Positions 37,257-45,388 of a stretch of DNA of 64,000 nt are shown here, in pieces (within the stretch, counting starts at the first letter, position 1; the number at the start of each line of letters is the position of its first letter). The notes beneath the pieces are model-generated. The model had not been told where the DNA came from and searched no databases. It saw only the letters and a program-made list of their open reading frames with translations. Source of the stretch: Pyxidicoccus trucidator (lineage in GTDB: Bacteria; Myxococcota; Myxococcia; Myxococcales; Myxococcaceae); contig NZ_JAAIXZ010000010.1 of assembly GCF_010894435.1 (NCBI RefSeq), positions 62,001 through 126,000 of the forward strand. The letters run 5' to 3'. A program made the translations under genes and the position numbers.

Positions 37257-39395
37257 ATGCATCCACGTATGAATCGATTGCCCTGGTCCCTGTCCGCCGT
37301 CGTATGTCTGTCCATCCTGGCCCCTCGAAGCGAGGCCCAGCTTCCGCCGGAGCTCGTCAGCGTCTCCCAGTCCGCCGCCCAGGTGCGCCCCGAGGACTCC
37401 GCTCAGTTCGGCGTGGTCGCGAGCGACCCGCAGGGCGGCGCGCTCACCTTCAACTGGTCAGCCAGCTCGGGCTTGCTGGGGACCCCGACGCACGGTGTGA
37501 ACACGAGCGAGGTCTCGTGGAGTCCGCCGCTGTGCCTCGCCACGGGCAGCGCTCCCGTGAGCTTCACTGCCACCAACATGCTCGGGCTCTCCACGTCCGC
37601 GGAGTTCTCCATCGACGTGCAGCGTGACCTGGGCGAGGACCGTCAGGGCGACTTCCGCCCGATGGAGCTCTCTCTCGAGAACGTGGCGCTCTCCAATGAC
37701 ATGCCGCCGAAGCTGCACCTGCATACAAACCTTCGCGTCCCGGACGCGGAGCGCATCCTGTTCATGAACGATCGGCGGCTCTCCGTGTCGTTCGTCAGCG
37801 AGCAGTCAGACGCGAGTCACTCGCTCGGCTGGCTCTACTACGACGACCTCGTCACCCGCGGCTATGTCGATACGCGGTACACGCCCTGGGATACGTCGGA
37901 CGACGTCCTGCGGGATGCCAATGCCAACGGCATCGCGGACCTGCATGAGGACCTCTACAACCTGTCGCCCCCCTCCGGCTTCCAGGCTCGCCCGTACATC
38001 GGCAACGCTCGCCGCTGCTCGCCGCGGACGTTCGTCTCCGGGGGCTTCCAGTACAGCCAGCCCGAGCTGGCCCTGAACTCCACCTGCGCCAGCACCTTCG
38101 CCGCGGGACAGTCCCTGGCGGACGCCCGACCGGGGATGACGCACCTCCTCAACACGGTGGATGTGGTGGGCGCCTTCTCGACGACCAATCCGGGGACGGG
38201 CTTCTCGGATGGCGGGCTCTACCCGCGCATTCCCAACCTGCTGGAGCCGGCCGCTTCCGCCAATGGCTTCAAGGGGGTGGGGAAGGTGGCCTTCCTGCTG
38301 GCGGACGATGACGGGGACCAGGCCGTCTTCAACCGGCTCGGCGCGGTGTCGGACGTGTCTTTCCTCGAGGATGGCATCCCCGACTACGACGTGTCCGCCT
38401 ACGACGCCACGGGCCTCCCGCGCGCCACCAACCCGAACCCTGGCATCAGCGCCCAGGACCGCACGGTGGACCTGGGGTGGGTGGAAGGGGGCAGGGAGAT
38501 TGTCTTCTTCCTCGTCGTCCAGGCCTCGGTTCCGCACGACCCCGAGTACGGCCTGGTGTACCCCTGCCTCCGCAAGGCCTCCGATGGCCGGTGCACCCTG
38601 CACCTGAAGACCTCCACGTCGGTCTTCTTCTCGCAGTCGCGGTGGAACCTGGACCCGGACGTCGTCGGCACTCCGGTGGCCCAGCGCAACATGGGCTGCC
38701 AGTACCACCCCGCCTGTAACCCGGTCCTACCCGGTGCCTACAGCTGCCCCGTGACCAACCCCAGCCAGAGGCTGTGCGGCTGGCTGGAGCCGGAGACCCT
38801 CTCGCGGCTCGACTCCGAAGCCCACGGCCAGCTCGGGTTGCCGATGGTGCGTACGGGGCCGCAGGCGCCCGTCAGTGGCGGCACCCCGCATGTCATGCTC
38901 GGGGCGCCGTACACCTCCCCAGACCAGTGGATTCTCGGCTTCGAGGACGTCAATGGCGGCGATGACCGGGACTTCAACGACGTCGTCTTCCGTCTCCAGG
39001 GCACGGGCATTGGAGGGAGCGTGCGCTCCACGGTCCTCAACGCGGAGTCGCCCTCCGTCGCGGGCCTTTGCAACGTGTCCCGCGTGCGCTTCCGCGCGGA
39101 GGATTTCGCGGTGGAGCACCTCCCGTCCGTCTGTGGCACACCGGCGTCGCCGCTCGTCAGCTACTTCGTCGCTGCGGACTGCCGGGTATGCGACCCGTCC
39201 AGCTGCTCCGCGAATCCCACGCCCACCTGGGTCCCCGTCACCTTCGCGGCGGGACAGAACGAGGCGGTGGTGGACCTCACCGCGCACCAGGGCTCCCAGC
39301 TCTGCTGGCGGGCCGACCTGACCAGTCCGCACGAAGCGTGCGTGCCCACCATCCTCAACGTGGACGTGGGCTACGAGCTGACCCCCGCCCCGTGA
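37257..39395 (+). CDS. Secreted DUF4114-domain protein
   Basis: 712 residues with a signal peptide (PWSLSAVVCLSILAPRSEA). Residues 30-120 are Ig/PKD-like (FGVVASDPQGGALTFNWSAS). The centre (about 120-470) has a DANANGIADL-type calcium loop. Near residues 540-575 the hallmark ILGFEDVNGGDDRDFNDVVF identifies DUF4114, a calcium-rich beta domain of secreted proteins. The C-terminal 100 residues carry several cysteines (CRVCDPSSCS). AGGAG at 37246-37250 lies six bases before the ATG. No enzyme domain; a surface or matrix protein is likely. A hairpin follows. Confidence 0.82.
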   Translation: MHPRMNRLPWSLSAVVCLSILAPRSEAQLPPELVSVSQSAAQVRPEDSAQFGVVASDPQGGALTFNWSASSGLLGTPTHGVNTSEVSWSPPLCLATGSAPVSFTATNMLGLSTSAEFSIDVQRDLGEDRQGDFRPMELSLENVALSNDMPPKLHLHTNLRVPDAERILFMNDRRLSVSFVSEQSDASHSLGWLYYDDLVTRGYVDTRYTPWDTSDDVLRDANANGIADLHEDLYNLSPPSGFQARPYIGNARRCSPRTFVSGGFQYSQPELALNSTCASTFAAGQSLADARPGMTHLLNTVDVVGAFSTTNPGTGFSDGGLYPRIPNLLEPAASANGFKGVGKVAFLLADDDGDQAVFNRLGAVSDVSFLEDGIPDYDVSAYDATGLPRATNPNPGISAQDRTVDLGWVEGGREIVFFLVVQASVPHDPEYGLVYPCLRKASDGRCTLHLKTSTSVFFSQSRWNLDPDVVGTPVAQRNMGCQYHPACNPVLPGAYSCPVTNPSQRLCGWLEPETLSRLDSEAHGQLGLPMVRTGPQAPVSGGTPHVMLGAPYTSPDQWILGFEDVNGGDDRDFNDVVFRLQGTGIGGSVRSTVLNAESPSVAGLCNVSRVRFRAEDFAVEHLPSVCGTPASPLVSYFVAADCRVCDPSSCSANPTPTWVPVTFAAGQNEAVVDLTAHQGSQLCWRADLTSPHEACVPTILNVDVGYELTPAP

Positions 39396-39413
39396 CACGG
39401 GCGTGCTGAGATA

Positions 39414-39456
39414 GGCCGGGTGTCAACGGGGTGACTCGCCCTGCTGGCACCCGGCC
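39414..39456. terminator. Hairpin between convergent genes
   Basis: GGCCGGGTG (39414-39422) pairs with CACCCGGCC (39448-39456) around a 25-base loop. It lies between the stops of the DUF4114 gene and the DUF202 gene, so it can serve both strands. Confidence 0.45.
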
Positions 39457-39547
39457 GCCTCCTCCGGCCCGGGGGCGCGATTCCGAATGGCTCTGGGGAC
39501 GTCGACCCGGGGCCGTTCGCGCCTGGCGACCGCGCACATGCGAGGCG

Positions 39548-39922
39548 TCAGCCGAGGAAATAGAGCACCAGCACCGTCACAATCAGGAACTGCAGGGACA
39601 GCGTCCAGACCGTGACCTTCCGGAGCGGGAACAGGAACGCTTCTCCGTGCTGCTGGTCCTCGACCTGCGCGCGCAGGCGCCTGCCCGTCTTCAAGGCCGA
39701 CCACATCAGCGAGTAGCCGAGGACGACGAAGGCGGAGGAGAGCGTGAGGACCACCCAGCGTGGCCATCCCTTGATGAGCAGGTCGGTGACGAGCGCGCCT
39801 GCGCCCGCAATCCCCGCGCCTGTCCTCACCAGCGAGAACAGGGTCCGCGTCGCCGCCATATGGGTGTTGTCGAGCGCGAGCCTGGAGGACTCGTCGGACG
39901 GAGGTTGAGAGGAGTTGCTCAT
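39548..39922 (-). CDS. DUF202 (YidH-like) membrane protein
   Basis: 124 residues. The start LALDNTHMAATRTLFSLVRT matches the DUF202 signature (RTxLAWxRT type), followed by three membrane segments: GAGIAGAGALVTDLL, WVVLTLSSAFVVLGYSLMW and VWTLSLQFLIVTVLVLYFLG. Inner-membrane protein of unknown role; homologues are often near membrane transporters or stress genes. GGGAG lies five bases before the ATG. It stands alone here, convergent with the DUF4114 gene. A longer frame upstream is Arg-rich and ignored. Confidence 0.85.
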   Translation of the reverse strand: MSNSSQPPSDESSRLALDNTHMAATRTLFSLVRTGAGIAGAGALVTDLLIKGWPRWVVLTLSSAFVVLGYSLMWSALKTGRRLRAQVEDQQHGEAFLFPLRKVTVWTLSLQFLIVTVLVLYFLG

Positions 39923-40064
39923 GCGAGCTCCCAGCGTCGCACGAGCACGGGCCCGGAGCCTCCCGGCCCTCTGTCGCAGGGGCAGTCGCGTTCCCGACAG
40001 AAATGAGGACCCGCCGCTCACCCCTGCGGTTCATGGCCCGTGGAGAAGCGCGGCGGAGAACGCG

Positions 40065-40670
40065 TCAGTTCGACTCGGACGCATGGCTCGTGGCCAGCCA
40101 GCGCTTGCCGTCGTAGCGGTAGAACCAGGTGGCGTTGCCCTCCCCCCAGTCGACCAGCGCGTCCTGCTTCGTGGCCGGCACGCCGTCACGGCCGGACTTC
40201 TTGTGCGGGCGGTAGAGCTGGAAGCAGCTCATCTCGCGGGGGAGCGACTGGACCTCCCGGACGAGCCCCTTCTTCGTGAAGACGATGCGCACGGGAGCGG
40301 CGCCATTGCACGCCGCATAGCCGGCGCCCGGGAACGCGTAGTCCGGATTGCCGTCGCGGTCGAAGTCGCCCTGGATGCAGGGCACGCCGCTCGTACGGAT
40401 GACCTGCGCGTCCAGGCCGATTTCCTTCAGCGCCGCCTCCGCCGAGCCCACGCTCCCCACGCACATGCACCGCAGCTCCTTCTCCGGGTCACAGCTCGCC
40501 GGCTGGTAGGCGAGCGCCACGGGCTGCGGCGCCTCCGGAGTGCCAGGGGTCGGAGCCTTCTCGCTCGCGGCCGGTGGAGCTTTCGGGGCCTCCGAAGGGG
40601 TGGAGGCCGCCGCGGAGAAGCCCAGTGCCACCAGCGGAAGAGTCCAGCTCAACATCCAGCGCATACCCAT
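40065..40670 (-). CDS. Exported protein of unknown function
   Basis: 201 residues. Signal peptide (MLSWTLPLVALGFSAAAS) then a Pro/Ala/Glu-rich spacer (residues 25-50). A compact domain follows with paired cysteines (CDPEKELRCMC, C in GVPCIQG, AACNG, MSCFQL). The motif GDFDRDGNPDYAFPG resembles a single FG-GAP/VCBS calcium loop. The C-terminus (WGEGNATWFYRYDGKRW) looks like an immunoglobulin or lectin edge. No enzyme motif. GGAGG lies 12 bases before ATG 40670 and 9 before GTG 40673, so GTG is an alternative start. Confidence 0.78.
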   Translation of the reverse strand: MGMRWMLSWTLPLVALGFSAAASTPSEAPKAPPAASEKAPTPGTPEAPQPVALAYQPASCDPEKELRCMCVGSVGSAEAALKEIGLDAQVIRTSGVPCIQGDFDRDGNPDYAFPGAGYAACNGAAPVRIVFTKKGLVREVQSLPREMSCFQLYRPHKKSGRDGVPATKQDALVDWGEGNATWFYRYDGKRWLATSHASESN

Positions 40671-40673
40671 CAC

Positions 40674-41003
40674 GTGTCGGAACCTCCAAAGCCTCTCGGC
40701 GGATGGCGAGAGGCAGCCGCGTATACGGGACGGAACTCAAAAAATTCAATCATTCTGTCCTCAACCCACTCGCGCCCAGCGTCCGCCGGTTCGGCTCGGT
40801 GAAGCGGAGGATGACCTCACCGGGAACGACGTCGTCCCCTTCCTGGAGACGCCCGAGGGTATCGCCGGAACGCGGGTCGGCGCGTCCGTCAGGCCGTGGC
40901 CCCTTCGCGGAGTTCCGTTCGCGGTGCAGAAGTGCAGCGGACGGGCGTGGTGGGACAATGCGCACGCTGCTGGGGCCCGCGTCACCGGTTAGGGTCCGGC
41001 GGC
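40674..41003. other. 330-base intergenic region
   Basis: Holds the promoter of the minus-strand exported protein, including an A/T-rich patch AAAAAATTCAAT near 40739-40750, and a short minus-strand open frame (see 40750-40965). No tRNA, repeat or convincing terminator found. Confidence 0.4.
40750..40965 (-). pseudogene. Possible remnant resembling the start of a secreted protease
   Basis: A 71-codon minus-strand frame. Its last 30 residues contain DDVVPGEVILRFTEPNRRTL, which resembles the prodomain entry (VPGEVIVRF) of secreted subtilisins. It then stops at 40750-40752, next to an A/T-rich tract. No catalytic domain follows in any frame that I can see. The resemblance is short, so this could be chance; a decayed gene or small peptide are alternatives. 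Confidence 0.25.
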
Positions 41004-41903
41004 ATGCACACCCGACTGGCCACCCTTGTCCTCGTCGCCACCTGCCTCGTCGCCTCCAGCGCGCGTGCCCGTCCGTACCGCGCCATGGTGACGCGCACCG
41101 CGGAGACCACGAAGAGCGGAAACCTGGAGCTGGGCCTGCGGTACCAGGGCTTCTTCTCCCTCGACTTCGAGGAGTCGCAGCCCTACCAGCAGATTTCTCC
41201 GAGCCTGCGCTTCGGCATCCTCGACAACCTGGAGGTGAACCTCTTCCTGGAGGTGTTGGCGCTGGGGCTTCCGGGCGAGGACGAGTTCGAGCTCGCCTTC
41301 GGAGACATTCCCATCGGCATGCAGTGGACGTTCCTGGAGACGTCGAAGGTGGCGCTGGGCGTCTACGGGCGCGTCACGCTGCCCACGGGACCGAGCGACG
41401 AGGACGGCATCATCCCGAGCCTGTCCGACGGAACGTGGGACTGGGAGGGCACCTTCGTCGGCGAGTTCCGGGCGAGCAAGGACCTGCGCTTCATGCTCAA
41501 CGGTGGCTACCTCCACCAGGGCACGCGGGACAGGGACGAACTGCCGGAGTTCGACGTCCCGGACGCGGTGCAGTTCGCGCTGGCGGGCACGTACAACCTC
41601 GACAACTACACGATGCTGGGGCTCGAGGTGGTGGGCCGTCACTACTTCGAGGATGTCATCACCCCGGTCTGGCGCGACAACGCGACCCAGGTGGAGATCA
41701 TCCCGGTGGTGCGCCACGAGGCGTTTCCCGGCCTGGTGCTGGAGGCCGTTGCCGGCGTCGCGGTGACGCCGGACCTCAGTGAAATCTACCAGTTCCGCGT
41801 CCTGCTCGGCGGCACCTATGAGTTCGACCTCGCCAGCGGGCCCAAGCTGCCGAAGAAGAAGGAAGACCTCCGGCGGCCGAAGACTCCGTCGCGCCGCAAG
41901 TAG
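41004..41903 (+). CDS. Exported protein, probable outer-membrane beta-barrel
   Basis: 299 residues with a signal peptide (LATLVLVATCLVASSARA). The mature part alternates hydrophobic and polar residues in strand-like stretches (NLELGLRYQGFF, NLEVNLFLEVLALG, VALGVYGRVTLPTG, FALAGTYNLDNYTMLGLEV, FRVLLGGTYEFDLA). These are typical of myxobacterial barrel-like proteins and suggest 10-12 strands. The tail is basic (KKKEDLRRPKTPSRRK). AGGG precedes the ATG. It is convergent with the SDR gene across an inverted repeat. Substrate or role not recognisable. Confidence 0.75.
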   Translation: MHTRLATLVLVATCLVASSARARPYRAMVTRTAETTKSGNLELGLRYQGFFSLDFEESQPYQQISPSLRFGILDNLEVNLFLEVLALGLPGEDEFELAFGDIPIGMQWTFLETSKVALGVYGRVTLPTGPSDEDGIIPSLSDGTWDWEGTFVGEFRASKDLRFMLNGGYLHQGTRDRDELPEFDVPDAVQFALAGTYNLDNYTMLGLEVVGRHYFEDVITPVWRDNATQVEIIPVVRHEAFPGLVLEAVAGVAVTPDLSEIYQFRVLLGGTYEFDLASGPKLPKKKEDLRRPKTPSRRK

Positions 41904-41951
41904 GCGCGCCCCGCGTCGTGCACGGCTGCTGGCCCCGTGGGACGGCGCGCC
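41903..41951. terminator. Inverted repeat between convergent genes
   Basis: GGCGCGCC at 41903-41910 and again at 41944-41951 (the sequence is its own complement) can pair across a 33-base loop. It spans exactly the gap between the two convergent stop codons. The long loop makes this a weak terminator candidate. Confidence 0.35.
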
Positions 41952-42752
41952 CTACCGCCGCCGGCCCTGAATCGTGTTGAACACGATGCGGTCCAGCAGG
42001 CCCGGGGTGAACAGCTTGAGATACTGGCCCACCTTGCCCTTGGTGGTCATCACCACCTCGCGCTGACGCTGGTCCATGGCGCGCAGAATGATGGACACGC
42101 ACGTGCCCACGTCCATGTTGCCCTCGGACTCGTCGTGCGCGCTCACCTGGAGCGGCTTGCCGTCCTTGCCCAGCGCGTTGGCGCGCACGTTCGTCGCCAC
42201 GAAGCCGGGGCACACCACCGTGACGTCCACCCCCGTGCCCATCAACTCCACACGCAGCGAGTCGAAGAACCCGTTCATCGCGTGCTTGCTCGCCGCATAG
42301 CCCGAGCGCGTGGGGACCCCGGTCTTCCCCGTCAGCGACGACACCGCCACCAACAGCCCGCGCCGCGCCTTCAGATGGGGCAGCGCGTGGTGCGTGCAGT
42401 ACACCGCGCCCAGGTAGTTGATGCGCATCAGCCGCTCGAACAGGCCCAGGTCCGTGATGTCCTCGAAGCGCGCGTCCATGGAGATGCCCGCGTTGTTCAC
42501 GAGCACGTCGATGCCGCCGAACGCCTCCACCGCCCGCTCCACCATCCGTCGGCACGCCTCCGGGTCCCCTACGTCCGTGGCCACCGCCACGGCCTTGCCT
42601 CCCGCCGCCTCACACCGCTGCTTCACCCGCTGAAGCGCATCCTCGCTCCTCGCGGCCAGCACCAGGTTCGCGCCCCGCGCCGCGAGCGCCACCGACAGCT
42701 CCTCGCCGATGCCCATCGAGGCACCCGTCACGACCACGCTCTTTCCTTGCAT
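41952..42752 (-). CDS. Short-chain dehydrogenase/reductase
   Basis: 266-residue classical SDR oxidoreductase. NAD(P)-binding VVVTGASMGIG is at residues 6-16, NNAGIS near 84, catalytic Ser in AVSSLTGK, and Tyr-x-x-x-Lys in SGYAASK. The Arg in VLAARSED after strand 2 favours NADPH. The C-terminal 60 residues (MTTKGKVGQYLKLFTPGLLD) resemble the DHRS7/YbbO-like group acting on lipid or sterol-type carbonyls; the substrate is not known. ATG 42761 is an alternative start three codons upstream. Cytoplasmic. It is not obviously in an operon with the kinase upstream. Confidence 0.92.
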   Translation of the reverse strand: MQGKSVVVTGASMGIGEELSVALAARGANLVLAARSEDALQRVKQRCEAAGGKAVAVATDVGDPEACRRMVERAVEAFGGIDVLVNNAGISMDARFEDITDLGLFERLMRINYLGAVYCTHHALPHLKARRGLLVAVSSLTGKTGVPTRSGYAASKHAMNGFFDSLRVELMGTGVDVTVVCPGFVATNVRANALGKDGKPLQVSAHDESEGNMDVGTCVSIILRAMDQRQREVVMTTKGKVGQYLKLFTPGLLDRIVFNTIQGRRR

Positions 42753-42951
42753 GGCCCACATTCTTGCCCCGCGACAGGAAACAGTCGAGGACGCCACTGG
42801 ACCACCGGAACTGCTCCTTCGACGGCCCTGGCAACCGCGGCAGACACGTCAGGCCCGGCCAGCGTGGGCCCAAACGCAGCTGCGCGGCCTTTCCACCGGA
42901 CTGACGCACAGCCCGAGGGTACCCGTCAGTGGCCCTCCTCGACCGTGCCGG

Positions 42952-44391
42952 CTATGGAGGGTTGTCGCCATTCGTGGGTCCTGAGGTGGAAGGGCGTTGC
43001 GGTGTCCAGACGGGGACGTAGCAGGCGCCCCTGTACGTAACGCCGTTCGTGGTGAAATCGCAGTCCGTCAGCTCCACAGGCAACTTCACCCAGCAGCCGC
43101 CGTTGATTGCGACCAGCCCCTTTCCGGAACATCGTCCGTCCCCGTCGGGTCTCCGCTGATTTGGGAAGGGCTTCGGCGGCAACTCAGCCTGGATGGCCGA
43201 CCACACGGAGGGTGCACTCTCGGGCGCGACCGGGGCCGTCAGCGCGGTGTCTCCGACGGCAATCGTGCCCCCATCCTTCGCCTCTTCCCACTCCGCGAGG
43301 TGCGTCTTCTCGGACAGTTCGACGGACCGAGTGCTCAACAGCACTCCCACGCCCAGGGCAAGGGATGCACTGAGGCTGCCCGCCACGAACCAGGGCCACC
43401 TCGCCACGCGAGGAGGTGGCCGCACCGTGACGCGCTGGACCGGAAGAGAGGGGCCCGTGGGCCTCGTCTCCTCCTCGGTGAAGAGCGGCACATCCGCTTC
43501 AGGCCCTGCGCTCCGCGCGGCCTGCTCCAGCGCCTCAGCCAGCTCGCCGGCACCGCCACGCGCTTCGGGACGCACGGAGAGCATCCGTGACACCAGCCTG
43601 CTCAGCTCCACGCAGCAGCGGGCATTGACGCTAAGGGGAGGCACGGGGCCCGTGCCCTCCAGGCCCCAGAGGTGCGTCACCTCGCTCAGCAGGGCTGGAG
43701 TGGGAGGGTAGTCGTCGGTCACCAGCCGGTAGGCGGTCATCCCCAGCGCGAAGACGTCGTCGGCCGGTCCGGGCGCATAGGGCGGGTCCGACGGCTGGAA
43801 GGGAAGCCGCACGGAGCGCCACGCCTCCGGTGTGCGGTAGGGCTGCGTCCCGGGAGGCAATGGCGGCGACGTGAGCCTCCCCGCGCCCACGTAGCTTCCG
43901 GAGCCGAAGTCGGTCAGGAAGACCTGGCCGTCCGCGGCGCGCACGAGCACGTTGTCGCCCTTCACGTCTCGGTGGACGCCGCCCGCTGCGTGCGTGGCCT
44001 CCAGCGCCCGCGCGAGGCTGGCCAGAACGCGCAGCACCTGGCGCGAGGTGGGGCACTGCATGTGCGCCCAGTCATAGAGGGACACGCCTTCGATCCACTC
44101 CATTGCGAGGTAGGGATAGGCAACGCCCCCGGGCTGCAGCCAGAGCCCATGGTCCACGAGGCGCGGAACGCTCGGGTGGCGCAGGCGAGAGAGCAGCTCC
44201 ACCTCTCGCGCGAAGCGTCCATCTCCGGGGTGCAGGGCCACCTTGAGCGCCACGGGACCGAGCATGTCCTCCACACCGAGAGCACGGTAGACGGCGCCGT
44301 ATGAGCCCCAGCCGCGCCGCTCCAGGACACGCCAGGGTCCCACCCGGGTCCCTGGAGGCAGGCGTGCTGGAGGCAGTGGGCCGGATTGCAT
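42952..44391 (-). CDS. Transmembrane Ser/Thr protein kinase (PknB-like)
   Basis: 479 residues. Eukaryotic-type kinase domain at residues 15-290: glycine loop RRGWGSYGAVYRA, Lys in VALKVA, catalytic VHRDVKGDNVLV and DFGSGSY. The RD motif means activation-loop control. A Pro/Arg-rich juxtamembrane region and a single membrane helix (FVAGSLSASLALGVGVLLS) follow. The last 120 residues lie outside the membrane and end with four cysteines (GRCSGKGLVAINGGCW and CDFTTNGVTYRGACY). That tail is likely the sensing part. ATG 44391 was chosen by the domain start; the open frame continues upstream only as a shadow of the HAD gene. It is divergent from the HAD phosphatase. Confidence 0.92.
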   Translation of the reverse strand: MQSGPLPPARLPPGTRVGPWRVLERRGWGSYGAVYRALGVEDMLGPVALKVALHPGDGRFAREVELLSRLRHPSVPRLVDHGLWLQPGGVAYPYLAMEWIEGVSLYDWAHMQCPTSRQVLRVLASLARALEATHAAGGVHRDVKGDNVLVRAADGQVFLTDFGSGSYVGAGRLTSPPLPPGTQPYRTPEAWRSVRLPFQPSDPPYAPGPADDVFALGMTAYRLVTDDYPPTPALLSEVTHLWGLEGTGPVPPLSVNARCCVELSRLVSRMLSVRPEARGGAGELAEALEQAARSAGPEADVPLFTEEETRPTGPSLPVQRVTVRPPPRVARWPWFVAGSLSASLALGVGVLLSTRSVELSEKTHLAEWEEAKDGGTIAVGDTALTAPVAPESAPSVWSAIQAELPPKPFPNQRRPDGDGRCSGKGLVAINGGCWVKLPVELTDCDFTTNGVTYRGACYVPVWTPQRPSTSGPTNGDNPP

Positions 44392-44580
44392 GACGTGTGC
44401 CCCACGAGGCGGGAGGTGGTTCGTTGCGAGCGCCGCGAGCCTACTCGCTGCATCCGCAAGTGTCAGCGTGTCCTCTGGAGTCGGTTCCGGCACGAGCCCC
44501 GACAGGAGGCGGTGGTCTCCCTGCCGCGGCGCCTGTGACGTTCGCCGCGAGGCGTTTCTGGTATGACCTGGTGTTGCCTC

Positions 44581-45210
44581 ATGCCTCCCTATCGCCTGGT
44601 CATCTTCGACTTCGACGGCACCCTGGCGGACTCCCTGCCGTGGATCCGGTCCGTCTTCAACGACATGGCCGACCGCTTCGGCTTCTCGCGGCTGACGCCG
44701 ACGGAGTTCGAGGCGATGCGCGGCATGTCCGGGCGCGAAATCATGGCGCGCACGAAGGTGCCCATGTGGCGGCTGCCCGCCATCGTCAGCCACATGCGCA
44801 AGGAGAAGCTGTCCGCCGCCGCCACCACGCCCTTGTTCCCGGGCGTGCCGGAGCTGCTCGGGGCGCTCAAGGACGCCGGGGTGACGGTGGCCATCGTCAG
44901 CTCGGACAGCGAGCTGTCGGTGCGGACCGTGCTGGGCCCTCTCGCGGCCTCCGTGGCGCACTTCGACTGCGGCGCCGCCATCTTCGGCAAGGCCGCCAGG
45001 TTCCGTCGCATGCTGAAGCGCACGAAGGTGCCGGCGGCCGAGGCCCTGTCGGTGGGCGACGAGATTCGCGACCTCGAGGCGGCGCGGGAGGCGCGCCTTC
45101 CCTCCGCCGCGGTGGGGTGGGGCTACGCGCTGCCGGAGGCGCTGGCGCGGCATGCGCCCACGCACCTGTTCCGCTCCGTGGCGGAGCTGCGCTCGGTGTT
45201 GCTGCCCTGA
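44581..45210 (+). CDS. HAD-superfamily phosphatase (phosphoglycolate-phosphatase-like)
   Basis: 209 residues. HAD motif I is FDFDGTLADS with nucleophile Asp10 and acid/base Asp12, motif II is VAIVSSDSE, Lys is in FRRMLKR, and motif III is VGDEIRDLEAA. The helical cap between motifs I and II places it in subfamily I, like Gph/PGMB phosphatases. It dephosphorylates a small cytoplasmic metabolite; the substrate is not evident. ATG 44563 upstream is an alternative start, with GAGG nine bases before it. It is divergent from the kinase across 189 bases. Confidence 0.9.
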   Translation: MPPYRLVIFDFDGTLADSLPWIRSVFNDMADRFGFSRLTPTEFEAMRGMSGREIMARTKVPMWRLPAIVSHMRKEKLSAAATTPLFPGVPELLGALKDAGVTVAIVSSDSELSVRTVLGPLAASVAHFDCGAAIFGKAARFRRMLKRTKVPAAEALSVGDEIRDLEAAREARLPSAAVGWGYALPEALARHAPTHLFRSVAELRSVLLP

Positions 45211-45323
45211 AAGGACTCGCGGACGAGGGTCCGCTTCAGGAGCGCGGGGTGGTAGCGAATCTCGCTGTACACCTTCGTGTAGCTGACGAGCCAGGACTGC
45301 TGGATGCCTGTCTCGCCAATCAT
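45123..45323 (-). CDS. Short open frame, possible gene fragment
   Basis: 66 codons. The first 42 residues, outside the HAD gene (MIGETGIQQSWLVSYTKVYS, then EIRYHPALLKRTLVRESF), have the G/C-ending codons of real genes here. The remaining third is antisense to the HAD gene and looks non-coding. There is no clear Shine-Dalgarno. It may be the broken end of a lost gene. Not recognised. Confidence 0.28.
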   Translation of the reverse strand: MIGETGIQQSWLVSYTKVYSEIRYHPALLKRTLVRESFQGSNTERSSATERNRCVGACRASASGSA

Positions 45324-45388
45324 GTCAGACGCACCGTGAAAATGTCCTGTGATTCACCATCGGACCGGAAGGTCCCAGGACAGAAGAC

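Noticed and set aside
44395-45165. Upstream extension of the Ser/Thr kinase frame to 737 codons
   Set aside because: The extra N-terminal part is antisense to the HAD gene and Arg/His-rich; kinase homology starts just after the ATG at 44391.
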